Position numbers and translations under genes: made by a program. Below, piece after piece: positions 10,434 through 21,452 of a DNA stretch of 64,000 nt. The DNA comes from Nemertoderma westbladi (taxonomy: Eukaryota > Xenacoelomorpha > Nemertodermatida > Nemertodermatidae). A model generated the notes under the pieces. It saw only the letters and a program-made list of their open reading frames with translations. It was not told where the DNA came from and made no database searches. Every line of letters begins with the position of its first letter. Position 1 is the stretch's first letter. The stretch is from positions 1-64,000 of the forward strand of contig JAUCBJ010008799.1 in assembly GCA_032718475.1 (NCBI GenBank). Reading direction: 5' to 3'.

Positions 10434-10658
10434 CTAGTCTTTCTCCCTTTCGACTCCCGACTCGTCCTCTCTTTGTAGACGACCCCCCACATCTTGGTTC
10501 GCCGGGTCGCTCGTTATCGACGTGGCGTCAACGTGCGTCGACGTGGTCGGCGTAGCATCGACCGGCGTCGTGGGTTCGTATCGTCTCGCCGTGGCCTCGC
10601 GGATCGTTAGATCGTCGTCCGGGGTCCGCGGCGGTGTCGTTCCTCTCTCTCGACTCAT
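10434..10658 (-). pseudogene. Probable N-terminus of the same Gag, before an in-frame stop
   Basis: Starts at ATG 10658, Thr/Asp/Arg-rich, in the same phase as 8811-10349, and is closed by TAG 10434-10436. It lies about 130 bp after the 5' LTR, where a gag start is expected. Between LTR and start are short imperfect repeats containing TTCTATCACTGTCAG (10705-10788). Confidence 0.5.
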
Positions 10659-11014
10659 CGTCGTCTTTGGTGTCTGGCAGCCACAGTCTGTCAGTTGGTT
10701 GGATCCAGTTCTATCACTGTCAGACTGTTAGGGCAGCTGCTAGGATTCTATCTCTGTCAGGGCAGCTGGGCGGATCTGATTCTATCACTGTGACGGGATC
10801 TACGGATCCCGGTTTATCCGTTGGGTTTTCTATCTACGCGTCCCCGCCGTGTGTGAAAGGTAAAAGAGTTCTGATGTTCGGTTATATGTATAAGGTATAA
10901 TATAGTTGATATATAGGCTTTAGTATAGTATGGCACAGTTACCGGTAGATAAGTATGATGGCGGTAGCGGACGGTGATAGAAGTCACCGTTCCACCCTAC
11001 TGAACTAACTGAGT

Positions 11015-12404
11015 AAACTGAATGAATGATTTTTTTTTTTTTGGTGCTTGGGTGAGATGATAGTATAATAACATAGTTGATACAATGGATTTCAAATTGC
11101 ACTATTACACCCTATCACCAAATCTGATTTATACAATGAGGTACAGTGATACGGATGTAAGGGGGAAATTCAAAACAGTTGGTTGTTTATGTTGTAGGCC
11201 TACTGCAGTACTGGTCAGCTATTGTAGGCCTGTACGACTGCGCTGTACTACCAGGCTACGGCTCAGTGTCGGCGTTGTCCAACCGAATGGAGGCATCAGA
11301 CACTGGACAATGAACCGGCCGTTTAGAGGCTGACCTACAACCTCGAAGGCAGAGCAGGGAGGAACGAAGCAACGCGAAGTTTAACTTGCGCCGGATCCAC
11401 GTGACGCATTCCGAGTACCTGACCTCGCGTTTGTCCGCGAGCTTCTGTCCCAGGCGCTTAACAAACTGGCGCGTGGTCGGCGCCATCCCGCCAAAGGCCG
11501 AGAATATGAGGGGGACGAAAGTAGAATGTTCCACCTCCCGTATCCTCTCCTCGTACTTAAGAATCTTACGATTCTCGTGGTGGAGGTGCGCTGCGTCTAG
11601 GGACATAGCCGCGTTCGTCGCCGCCAGCGGGTTAAACACGGACACGTCGATGAACGACCGCTGGAATCGGTTTCCCCAGAAGCCGCTCACAGACACATCC
11701 AGCCTCGCCTGCTGGTCCGTCGAGGTGGTACGATGGGTGAAAGTTTCACCGGATAACGGCTGGAGCATCGGCTCAACAGCAACGCTGTAGGCGACCTCAG
11801 TGAGCGAGTTGGCGACGAAATCACGTATCTCATTGTGCCTGATGGAGGGGAAACCTCCAGTTGGGCACGACAGGACGTGGGTTGCAGAAAATCGCGCCCC
11901 ACAGGCACAACGAGATGGTAGATTCTTCGGACACCAACCGTAGCGGAGACACACCGCATCCCGGAACTCTTCTTTACTCAGGTGAGTAACTTGTAGGGTT
12001 AGTGGCTTGGAGTTTAACCAAGCTGACGCACCTTTTTCTGTTGTGAGTTCACACAGTTTGCGTTGGTCTGTGGGTAACTGGGCGTAAACTTGTTCCCTTT
12101 TAGTACGAGACGATGTTATGGACTCCGCCTTCACCTCGATCACGATCCGTCTCTGTGCAGTCCGCACCGCTGCCATCGACTCCGCATCTGCGAACGGTTC
12201 ACAGACTCGGCGCGAGTGGTCATACTGCGTCTCCAAGTCGGAAGGAACCGGGATACCCAATCCGCCATCCCGAGTTGGGAGGGAGACTAGTTGGCGTTCA
12301 ACCGCCGATAGCGACGGCCTGTCGAGCAGTTTGGCGATGAACCGCTGCAACGTCTCCTCCAGCTTCCCGAAGTGCTCCGTTGCGTTGAAACTGAATGAAT
12401 GATT
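11015..12404 (-). mobile_element. 5'-truncated LINE inserted in the LTR, poly(A) tail and 17-bp TSD
   Basis: The 17-mer AAACTGAATGAATGATT occurs at 11015-11031 and 12388-12404. On the minus strand the insert ends in a run of 12-13 A (T run 11030-11042), directly at the duplicated site. This is the signature of target-primed reverse transcription. About 1.36 kb, covering only the C-terminal coding part and a short 3' UTR. Confidence 0.9.
11256..12350 (-). pseudogene. LINE ORF2 C-terminus: zinc-binding motif and restriction-like endonuclease
   Basis: Open for 364 codons but lacking the RT, so it is a truncated copy. Residues about 165-185 form a Cys-rich site (CACG...H..SC) followed by GGFPSIRHNEIRD. 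Residues about 215-250 contain ARLDVSVSGFWG and FIDVSVFNP, acidic positions consistent with the PD-(D/E)XK-type endonuclease found at the C-terminus of R2/R4/NeSL/HERO-like elements. Similar sequences are common in cnidarian and mollusc genomes (recalled, not searched). The intact long frame in a truncated copy points to recent insertion. Confidence 0.65.
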
Positions 12405-12708
12405 GCTGTACAGGTAATATATATTGCACGGGTTTGGCCGTTACAGTACTTAGTCGATGCTGTCCCCCCATTGGCTAATATCCCTGTTGGCACCCTTTGC
12501 CCCCCTCTGAAGTGCTTCCCTTCGCCCTTGCTGTTCTCTCTTGGTTAGGGGTTTGGCCCCTGACCCCTATTGTGTGTGTCTCCTTTGGGGCCTATTGTCC
12601 CTGTTTACTGGGCTGACACGAGGTTGATTGGTAATCAACCTCGTGCTCCCAATATTGCATTATGGCTCACTCTATGGGTTTGTGTTAGCGGAATTGGATA
12701 AGCTAACA

Positions 12709-14230
12709 ATGCGGGTTTAAGTATAAATATTTCTGCCGCCGCCATGCATCCACAATATGCCTATCCCAAATGCAGCATGCATTAGGAAAGCTATGCTGGC
12801 TTATCATCAAAATTGCACTGCTACAACTCCCTATCCCCATCACTTTCGCGAGATGATACGCATCTACAAAGCCAGTATCCTTTAGGCAGTAGTGTCTCAA
12901 GAAAGTCATGGGCTGTCCACCATGCTTATTCACTTCATGGCGCTGCCAATGCACAATAATGAGCTCAGGCTAGTCCTCACAGTAAAAGCAATGAAAGAAA
13001 AAATTTGGTCTGAACAGCAGTTAGAGCCCAACATGGACCCCCATAGAGGAATATTGGGATTACTGCTGCTGTAAAGTAATAAGTATATAATAAGTAAATA
13101 CTTTAAGTAATAAGTACTTTTCTTCTTGGAGTTAACAAAAAAACCAAACGAGGAAACGTTGGACTCCCTCTAGTGATTCTGAGAGTACTCCTAAGTCATC
13201 AGCAAAGTCAGGATCGGTTAGGTATTTGGCAGGATTTCCGCTACTTCTGGAGCCTGTAGGTGGTGTTACTGTAGGTTGTCATTATGTTGATCTAAGGACA
13301 TGTGTAGAACATATAGTCAACCTGAACCACAATTTTGAATAAGAATGGCTCAAGTGTGTCTCCCTGGAGGACTCCCCATAACACTTCAAATGGTTCTGTG
13401 TCACCATCAACAGTAGACACAAATGTCGTCGAACCATCGTATACTGCTCTGATTTCTGAAATAATTTCATCAGGAATCCCATATAATGAAGGTATACTGA
13501 ACTTACATGAGTGATAGACTGAATCAAAGGCCTTGAAGAAGTCAACCAAGAAAATAGCCAGATGTCTGTCTTTTTTCTTTTTTATATTTTCTTTGTCTTT
13601 TACTTTTCTATTATCCTTCTTGTCTTTTTTCTTTTCTTTTTTCTATTTTCTTTGTCTTTTACTTTTCTATTATCCTTCTAGCGCTTAAATGGGATACATG
13701 GTCCCAGTACCTTTAATGAATCCAATATTGGTTTATGTTGTTAAACGGCTCTCCAGTTACGAAATAAATATTCGAAAACACTAAATTATATAACATTGGG
13801 TAAGGCAGCATCAGGAGTTGAAGAGTACATTAATTTGAATCGCAGTAACTATGGAAGCAATATAGTAAAATACTGCAGTTCAATTTATTTTGCAACACAA
13901 CTGTACTGTAGTATATTGCTATGTTTTATTACAGAATTTAGCAACAAAAAAGCACCAATAAGAATAAAATTACGTATTACTTGAGAAAAAAAACGTAGAA
14001 CATTAACCTCGCTGACGCTCGGTAAATACAATGCCTCGAGAATAGTGAAAAAGTTCTACTTTTTTTCCCATGTGATAAATAATTATTATTGTATAGCTTT
14101 GCAGCAATCAAGATCAATGAGATCCCCCGAAAAAAAAACCATAGAGTGTTAGGTTGCCCTTCTTGGGAACTGGCACCAACTGATTTGTTTTCATTTCTTG
14201 TGGGACTCTAGTCGTTCTGTACAGGGTGTT
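12709..14230 (-). mobile_element. Decayed LINE (continuation of 4451-4506)
   Basis: On the minus strand, in order: VPVPKKG-like RT motif near 14150-14170; RT core at 13292-13549 (FKAFDSVYHSC and GVLQGDTLEPFLF); and the conserved C-terminal KHGGQPMTFLR...LKDTG at 12703-12954. There are internal deletions and frame breaks between them. A duplicated CT/TTT-rich block (13566-13680) and a C run at 14243-14252 lie within or beside it. Same family as the LINEs at 18.9 and 21.5-23.1 kb. Confidence 0.75.
13566..13682. repeat. Pyrimidine-rich tandem duplication
   Basis: Two copies of a block containing TTTCTTTGTCTTTTACTTTT and CTATTATCCTTCT, inside the LINE relic between its RT core and the upstream palm fragment. 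Confidence 0.7.
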
Positions 14231-14249
14231 CCATAATGATTGCCCCCCC

Positions 14250-15811
14250 CCCTGGCCAGCCAAAACTGCCAGACATGTGAACCATCAAACAGTTGCGAAT
14301 TTTAGACTAAAGAAGACAATTAATTGTTTACATTTTATTGTTTAATTGGTAATCCGATACTGAACTGACATTGCACATATACAGTAAGATATACAGTATA
14401 TTGTATAATTACAACATTAAAAGTTAAGTTACAATTAGGGAGGGATGACCCGGAATCGATATTTTGATTCCGTCCGGAACCGGAACCCGAATTCAACTTG
14501 CCGGAATTCCGGCCGGAACCGGAATTTTCTATAATTAGTGAAATACACTAAATGACCCATGAAACTTTATAATTTTTTGTGAAACAAATTAATTTTTTAA
14601 TTTCTAAAGCTAAGTTTGCTAATGAGAGGAATCAGAACCTTGGGGGGAATTAAAGTGGGTGGAGTGTAGAATGGCCTGGGCCGGGCCGTTATGGTCTATT
14701 ATGGTGACGGGGTGGTGGTTCAGCATTGAACGACAGGGAATTTAATATAATTTTTTTTTCTAAAATCTCTAAAATTGGCCAAAAGTTAGGTTTTTAACCT
14801 TTAGACTCATACCTAAGAACCTACGTTAACAAAATACCTATGGTTTCGCGTCATTAGGTCCTTTCGTGCAATATCCTGGTGTCTTTAAGGGAAAGGAGCA
14901 TGTTACACGAACCAAAACAATAACCGAGGCCAATAGTACATGTTACAGTTTAATTACATTGTATTGCTGGAATTAATTAGATGTATGGTCTTAACTTTGC
15001 TGTAGAAATAGCTTTGCTGTATGTATAAGTAAAACTACTATATTATGCAGCACCTACGACGCACGACTGAACTAACGACCACTCTCAGCAGGACTTGTAC
15101 GTATTGTAATAAGAAGGAATGCGGGAGCGCGGCTTTGCTGGGGTACTTGGAGGAGTCCGTAGGAGGAGTCCGTTGGAGGAGTCCGTTGGAGGAGTCCGTT
15201 GGAGGAGCTCCAATTCGCCCTTCTCATGTCCAGCTCGCTCTGCCTAAAGGGTGGTCGTCGTCCTTAGCGATCTCTCGGCTTTGGCGACGGGGCGGGTCTG
15301 CGTGGTTTCGACCTTCGAGATAATTATTAGATGACTCCACTTACCTTAGGCCTACTGATATTTATTTATTTATTTTATTATTTTTTTATTATATCACATT
15401 AATATTTTACCCAATGCTGTGTAAGTTTTAAATTAATCTGAAGATTAAGAACTACAATCTTTTACTTTGAATTTTTGTTAATAAAATACATGTAGAAATA
15501 ATAGATGTTTAGGCTCATATAAATTAATGTTTTGTATAACTTTGATATGACTTTTTTATAATTATGTATTAGATTAAATAATAATACAGTAAGTAGGCCT
15601 ATAGTAATAAACATTGATATTCGGAACTGTAATTCTAATCGCTAAATGTTTATAGATAATTAAACGTGTTTAAAATATACTGTAGGCTACCGTTTATAAT
15701 GTTTATGCAATAAAATATGATTTAATTAATAAACGATTTAATTGTAATAATGTTTTATATTAGTTTTAGTTTAGAGTAGTAATGGTAATTGTGTAATACT
15801 GTATTTGTAAC
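14250..15811. other. No gene seen; simple repeats only
   Basis: Holds a CCGGAACC-rich stretch (14445-14525) and an 18-bp tandem repeat of GGAGGAGTCCGTTG type with about four units (15147-15215). The rest is AT-rich without a supported feature. Confidence 0.5.
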
Positions 15812-16023
15812 TAAGGCCGCGTCCACACTACCGAGTCAAAGTCAAAGTCAAAAGACAAAATGTAAAAAAAATAACAAGAAATTTATTTTTTTCTAGAACG
15901 CCATTATGTATTATATTAGGCCTATATAATGTATTAGTATTTATTATTGCTAGCTACTGTAGCTACAGTATATTTATTTTCTTTTGACTTTGACTTTGAC
16001 TCGATAGTGTGAACGCGGCCTAA
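15812..16023. mobile_element. Harbinger-like MITE, 206 bp
   Basis: Terminal inverted repeats of about 45 bp (15815-15860 against 15975-16020) start GGCCGCGTYCACACT and include repeated AAAGTCAAAGTC / GACTTTGACTTT. A 3-bp TAA flanks both ends (15812-15814, 16021-16023). A 3-bp TWA duplication with short TIRs is the PIF/Harbinger pattern. The inside has no ORF. Confidence 0.75.
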
Positions 16024-16120
16024 GTAACATAAAGGACCCCCATGGAAATAAGCTGCAAATCTTTAGGGGTAATCCTATATGTTACGTTGGACAATACAAT
16101 ATTATCATATTATTTAATAA

Positions 16121-16200
16121 TTAATGTAAAATACAATGTAAAAAATCAATGTAAAATACAATGTAAAAAATCAATGTAAAATATTGTAAGATCAATGTAC
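16121..16200. repeat. Short tandem repeat AATGTAAAAAATC
   Basis: Three to four imperfect ~25-bp units built from AAAATACAATGTAAAAAATC. Confidence 0.6.
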
Positions 16201-16254
16201 AATAATGTAAAATCAATCTAAAAAACATCACTTTATAAGCAAATTGTAAAACCA

Positions 16255-16530
16255 CTTGTGAAGGCCCGTGCTCCACTGTGGGGCGAGACACGTAGTCGGC
16301 GAGCCTTGGCATACGGTTCATATAGGGCAAATGGGGCATGTCTGTCTGTCTGTCCGTCTGTCTGTCCGTCTGTCTGTCTGTTAAATCGTTGAACGCGAAT
16401 TTCTCGGCATCGCTGATTTGAAATTGAACCAAACTTAGTAGGTAAGTAGTAGAGGGAAAGTTTAGAAAATTTGTAAAATATGGTGAAAAATCATGCGGTC
16501 TGACGTCAGCTACGACAGATTATGTGGTTT
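16255..16530. repeat. Dispersed repeat related to 34640-34896, with (TCTG)n
   Basis: Shares with 34640-34896 a GGGGCGAG block, a GTTxGAACGC block, AACCAAACTT and TGTAAAATATGG-like parts in the same order. A tetranucleotide run (TCTG/TCCG)n sits at 16340-16380. Related GGGGCGAGCC or inverted GGCTCGCCCC blocks also occur near 56700 and 57545. I take it for an old non-coding repeat family of unknown class. Confidence 0.45.
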
Positions 16531-18290
16531 TTAGAAAATGTTAAATTTCTCGGGAACGCCTCATTTTCCAGAGCTGAAATTTTGGTTGCTTGTAGAGAAT
16601 CATAAAGTCTATCTTCTACGAAATTGAAAAGTTAAGACATTTAATTGGGGATCGGCTAGAGACTCCGAAGTAATGACGTAGGCCTACCGGTACGGTACTG
16701 CTGTACTGTACAAGTACGAAATTGCAGAATAATAATTTGACACCACCTAGCGGATTAATATATAATTGTATATCGATCGAATACATTTTATAGCATGGGG
16801 TATAGGTCCGAGCCACGAAGATGGCGGAGTCTTTGCGAACTGGCGCTATCTCTTAGGGGGGTAGGTCAATTATGGCAAATAGTTCATTCAATAATTGTAC
16901 TGTATGTCATCATCGTCATTACGATTTTGACTTACTTATATCTTCGTCGGATTTAAAGCTTTCGAGTCTAAAATTAGTAGGCATCAATAAGACCATAACT
17001 TTTGTTTTTTAGGGACTTCCAGACACCATCAAATCCTCAGTCTCTCGCTAGAGGGCTACATGTCTAGATATTATATATCCTCACATTTTCTTTGCTTTAA
17101 ACCCGTTCTAGCTGAAACTTGGCATATTTGTACTAGACCATTAACTGTGTCATTCAAAGGAGGCTCATCTGTCTGCAGTTCTCTAGTCTGCCGCTAGAGG
17201 GCAAAATGTCTCAAAGTGCAATCACTAATTTATCTGAAACATCAGATATTTGCTAGAACACGTCCGGTGTGTTTGCCGGGCTAGGAATCAGTCCGACCAG
17301 TTCCACCTCACCACTATTCCAGCTAGGTGTAATTATATAGGACATGCAATAGTGTTAGGCCCTAGAATAATAAGACAGCTTGCTTATGGTTTATCTCGCA
17401 AAATGATTGGCTAAGTATTTAATGGAGATTATTTAGAATAAATATAGCTAAATATTTTTTTTGTGACATCAACATGGTAAATTAACATTTCAGTATCAAT
17501 ACTAAAACGTCATAAGGTAAGTTATAATATTTCTTATAAATTGGGTCGCCTCCACGCCTAAAATATATTACTTTTAAAAAACACAAATTTTCTGTTAATA
17601 CCTGCCTGTGAACAATCTTCTGTGTACCTTTGGGTTGGGGTGCAGATTAAGGGGGGGGAGGGTGTTGAAAGCGAGCAACTTTCCCCTCTTATGATTTGTT
17701 TGCGGTTTGGTTAATTTCTTAAATACAGATTTTGTGTTATAATTGCTCAATTTTAATTTGTATCTCATAACTGAGCCTCGTGCTGCGCGAACGCCCCACG
17801 AACGTAATAATATAATTAATTTGATCTTTTATTGACTAAAACTGATGACATATTAAAATTGCACCAGGCAGTAAATGAATGCACATAAACTGATAATTAA
17901 GTCAACAAGCGTCGGTGTGCAGGTACAACTAGGTTATACCTATGTATGTAATGTATGTACGTACAGTAAGTACCTATGTATACTAAACTACAATACATAC
18001 ACATAAATGAATTAGTGTGAAAACGTGTTATTAAGTCTTATGTAGTCTTAGTCAGAATAAATTATGGAACACATTGGTTTCAATGGGAGCGTCTCCACTG
18101 GTAAATCGTAAGTTACGACCTACTGTATGAGTCGAAAGTGATTATGTCCCATATTTTGACATACTGTATGACTCATGTGTTATATCGGCAAGAGGCCTGT
18201 GATTGTTTACTTTGGGTATAAATATGCAGTAAATGTGATACGCATGTTATATTTTTTATCAAATGACTTATGATTTGTGATACCAATGGA
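16531..18290. other. No gene seen
   Basis: AT-rich, no supported coding sequence. Two copies of a CGCTAGAGGGC motif lie at 17046-17056 and 17191-17201 within diverged repeat sequence. Confidence 0.5.
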
Positions 18291-18295
18291 GAAAG

Positions 18296-18440
18296 GAAAG
18301 TAAAGTAAAGTAAAGTAAAAGTAAATTTTCTTCGGCCGCTAGGCCAGGGAATACGCACAAAGTCTGACGACTTATTTCCAGTGCGGTCCCCCCAGAACTT
18401 TACTCCCCATGTACAATGCTCAATATGTATACAATATGTT
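18296..18440 (-). repeat. SINE-like tail with (ACTTT)n
   Basis: Minus strand ends in (ACTTT)n at 18296-18325, preceded by a GCGGCCGAAG-containing block. A second place with GCGGCTAAGACCCGGCC followed by (ACTTC)n occurs at 25326-25370. The pentamer tails suggest one short retroposon family. The class is uncertain. Confidence 0.35.
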
Positions 18441-18622
18441 CTCATACTATATAATATCAATAGTGATGTTTCAATATTTACAAATGTATACAAATTCTAA
18501 TAAAAATATGTATGGTAGAAAAATACATTATAGCGTTTATACTTCCTCTCTGTGTTTTTTCTCCCACTCTGGTCATTTTTCCCCGTAATTGTTTTCCTCC
18601 CTTGTTTACAGTCTGTTTTACC

Positions 18623-18703
18623 CCAGCCCTAGCTCAGTTGGTAGAGCGTGGGACTTGGAATCTTTAGGTACCGAGTTCAATCCCCATTCCGACGAATGTT
18701 TTT
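18623..18703 (+). repeat. tRNA-Lys-like sequence, probably SINE head or tRNA pseudogene
   Basis: The D-arm GCTCAGTTGGTAGAGC pairs perfectly and an A box (TAGCTCAGTTGG) and B-box-like GAGTTCAATCC are present. The sequence follows the tRNA-Lys layout, with TGG in the anticodon position. The acceptor stem, anticodon stem and T-stem pair poorly, so it is unlikely to be a working tRNA. Confidence 0.55.
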
Positions 18704-18899
18704 TTGTTGTTGTAAGATTGGTATTAAGCCATTCAAGGAGACAGTTCATGCGTTAGTAGACGCGGACCTTTGCGCGATTTCGCGCTTGTTTTAAACAGTA
18801 GTAGACCCGACTATATAAGTAGAACAAACAAAATAATAAAATTTTCCATAATATGGGTGGGTTGTTTCGAAAGCCTAAGAACAATATACGCGCTAATAT

Positions 18900-19575
18900 C
18901 CATCCCTCTCATCTGCTTGGTTAAGGAATAAACGGAACCTTAATGTACGATTATTTATGGCAGCAGTAGTACAACTACTCTTATATGGGAGTCCATGCTG
19001 GGCTCTAACTGCAGAGGATACCGGTAAAATAAACTTATCATTCGAGGTTAAGACCCCTAGTTCCCTTCCTATAATAAATGTATTGTAACACACACCTCGA
19101 AAAATACAGCTTGCCAACACATTGTTACTATCAATAATCAAATCTCTTGATGGCACTATCACAAGAATACTGCGCCCGGTTCATTGTGTCAAGTACAATG
19201 AACAAATCTCTAATCAGACTCTATACAACATTGGAGGTTTTAATTGGAGGCCATTAATCTTCCCTAGCTTGACACTTGAACAGAACCGCCTCCGCTATGC
19301 AGGACATTGCTTTCCCAGTGAGGACCAGCCAGTGCATAACCTTGTGTTTTGGCGCCCTCATGGAGCGAATAAGCATGGTGGACAGCCCATGAATTTCTTG
19401 AGACGCATCTTAAAGGACACTGGCCTTGAAGATGCGGATGATCTGGCAAATGTCATGGGTGATGGGGAGTTGTGGTGGCGCAATTTTGTCGACAAGACGG
19501 CACAGCATTCTTAATATATATGTAATATATATATATAATGAAGCTGCAATGCAGCATGCCGATCATAGTAGTAGT
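18900..19575 (+). mobile_element. LINE 3' fragment, (TAG)n-tailed family
   Basis: Read on +, the best-preserved C-terminus of this family: LTLEQNRLRYAGHC, PVHNLVFWRPHG, FLRRILKDTGLEDADD, MGDGELWWRNFVD (frame 19122-19514). This tail, after RT, is seen in many RTE/CR1-type LINEs. Upstream to about 18900 are broken pieces of the preceding region. It ends with (TAG)n at 19565-19575. Compared with the RT-bearing copies it lacks everything 5' of the C-terminal domain. Confidence 0.75.
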
Positions 19576-21452
19576 AGGCTAAACATTAGCCAAATATGGC
19601 AACAGACCTACAGTAAGTAGTAAGAATTATTGACAACAAAGATAACTTACAAAATACTTTAATTGTAAAGTTGCAGGGTGAAGCACGGTTGTGAGATAGA
19701 CTTTGCGCGGTGACTGTACTCTGAAAACGCTGGTGTTGTCAATCTCAGCGCTTTTGATGTTTGGTATCAGCGCAAAACGCAAAAACCATCGAGCTTCATG
19801 TCTCCTCTAAGTGTATCTTTGAACCCAGGTGATTAGACATCTTGTCCGTTGTTTAATGTTATCTATATTGATTTATAAGATCCCGTGCGGAGTCTGATCA
19901 GCTGTGTCGGATAATTAGATTGTCATAGAGGGCATTCAGATGGATTTGGATAATTTCAGGTGGGTGACAGTTTTCGACAAATTCGGGAAGTGTTTCCGGG
20001 GAATAGAAGATATTGTTGCGTCTTCATACAATCAACACCTCGCAAAATCCAAACGCCCATCCAAAAACCATCGCACCCTCCAAAACCGGCCACCGCCACC
20101 ATCCTCAAACTATCCACGCAAAACCAACCCCCTCACTCAACCACCCTCACGCCCAACCAAGACTTGTAGCAAACTATAACCCTAGAGTGCAGTACTATTT
20201 ATAAAACTGTTTAATATAATTGCTTACAATCGAATACTCATTGATTTGGAGTAAGCTTACATCAGTAGGAATCCTAGTGGTACCATTACTTCTATCCTGC
20301 CCTACTATAATTCTAAGCAATAACTATATTACACTTAATGTCCAACGTTAATATAATACAAACTAATTTAATATTATTGTTTTTGCAATATGATTATTTC
20401 AAACAGCATACGCCCCTGACAAAATATTTATTATTACAAAATATTATATTGCATTTTTAGTTTTCTTAGTAACAATAATTTGAAGGTTTTGAACTTGTTG
20501 GCAGATATAATAATGGAGGTTTTAGAAATCATTGATATAGGAAATATTGGGGTGACTGATGAGAATGGCAATGACAAGGCAGGTTTAAGAAATGTTTAAC
20601 AAACTAAGTATATTCGATGTAAATTGTTAAACTGTGTCACTAAATTCATGGAAAATAGTGAAATGATTGGTTTCTAATAATTTAACCCTAAAATGCCAAT
20701 CAGTGTAAATCACTGTACACGAGGGCAGTTTCGATCAAATGAAAGTGGAGACAATGAGTTCTTTCAGATACTCTCTCTTATCAATACACTATTATAAATC
20801 AATGATAAAATTGAATTAAAATGAATTAAAATTGATCTTGTGTTATTTTACGAACTATCATTAAAATGGATTTTCGGACAGAGGTGGGCTCAGGCGGTCA
20901 TGTCCCCTCTATTCATACTAATCTTTTCAGTACCTTGATATATCATGCACTTTTTTATGTAGGCCTATCTGCATAGTAAAGGTATTCAAACTGTTTGGAA
21001 AAATTATTTTATTGAATAATAATGGATATGATGTTTTAAGCAACCAATAGAACCTGTTTTATCAAGTCATACAGGTTTCAAATCGCGTTGTACATAGTAA
21101 CATATTGATTGCATGTTTTCGATTAAAAAATATTCAAATGAAAAGCGTTTTCTCACTATTTTAATTGACCGAAATTCAAATATTCTCTCTGGGTGTATTT
21201 AGTTTTAGTTTTTAACAGGTTTTATGTCATAAAATGCCAATGAGTAAAAAAAAGCGCGAGGGCAATCAAATTTGATTTACAAAATTTGAATTTCAGAGAG
21301 TGTAATGGAGTTTAAAGCTAAACTCACTCGACATTCCCAGCTAGTAGTTCAAGTGCACCGAAGGGGCAGACTGATAATGTTCGCATTGGCAATGTAGGAT
21401 GTGGTTGCCGACTTGCATTCGACAAAGCAGATGATAGTGGCAACAAACAGTA
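19576..21452. other. No gene seen
   Basis: A proline-rich open stretch at 19940-20179 has no recognisable domain and I do not call it. The rest is AT-rich. Confidence 0.45.

Larger units (their letters stand above)
10789..12708 (-). repeat. 5' LTR of the 8.2 kb element, interrupted by a LINE
   Basis: Pieces 10789-11030 and 12388-12708 together match the 3' LTR at 4507-5050 (about 550 bp without the insert). The LTR ends with CCCGTCACA on the minus strand, and the leader begins at 10788. No TGG-type primer binding site is obvious just after it. Confidence 0.8.
4502..12713 (-). mobile_element. Complete non-autonomous LTR retrotransposon, BEL/Pao-like Gag only
   Basis: Two LTRs (4507-5050 and 10789-12708) begin TGTTAGCTTATCC and end ...CCCGTCACA on the minus strand and are flanked by the duplicated 5-mer ATGCG (4502-4506, 12709-12713). 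A polypurine tract GGGGGGAG lies directly against the left LTR, which sets the orientation as minus. The internal part is about 5.7 kb. It holds Gag-like frames (6836-10658) and a long 3' non-coding array of hairpin repeats, but no protease, RT, RNase H or integrase. It must therefore have been mobilised in trans, presumably by a BEL/Pao relative (inferred from the zinc-knuckle spacing in its Gag). Confidence 0.85.

Noticed and set aside
17046-17201. Two CTCF-like motifs (CGCTAGAGGGC)
   Set aside because: The match is to a short core inside repeat sequence; no evidence of binding or conservation.
18623-18703. Functional tRNA gene
   Set aside because: Only the D-arm pairs well; acceptor, anticodon and T stems do not, so I call it tRNA-derived.
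19940-20179. Proline-rich ORF
   Set aside because: Low-complexity composition, no domain, no start or splice support.
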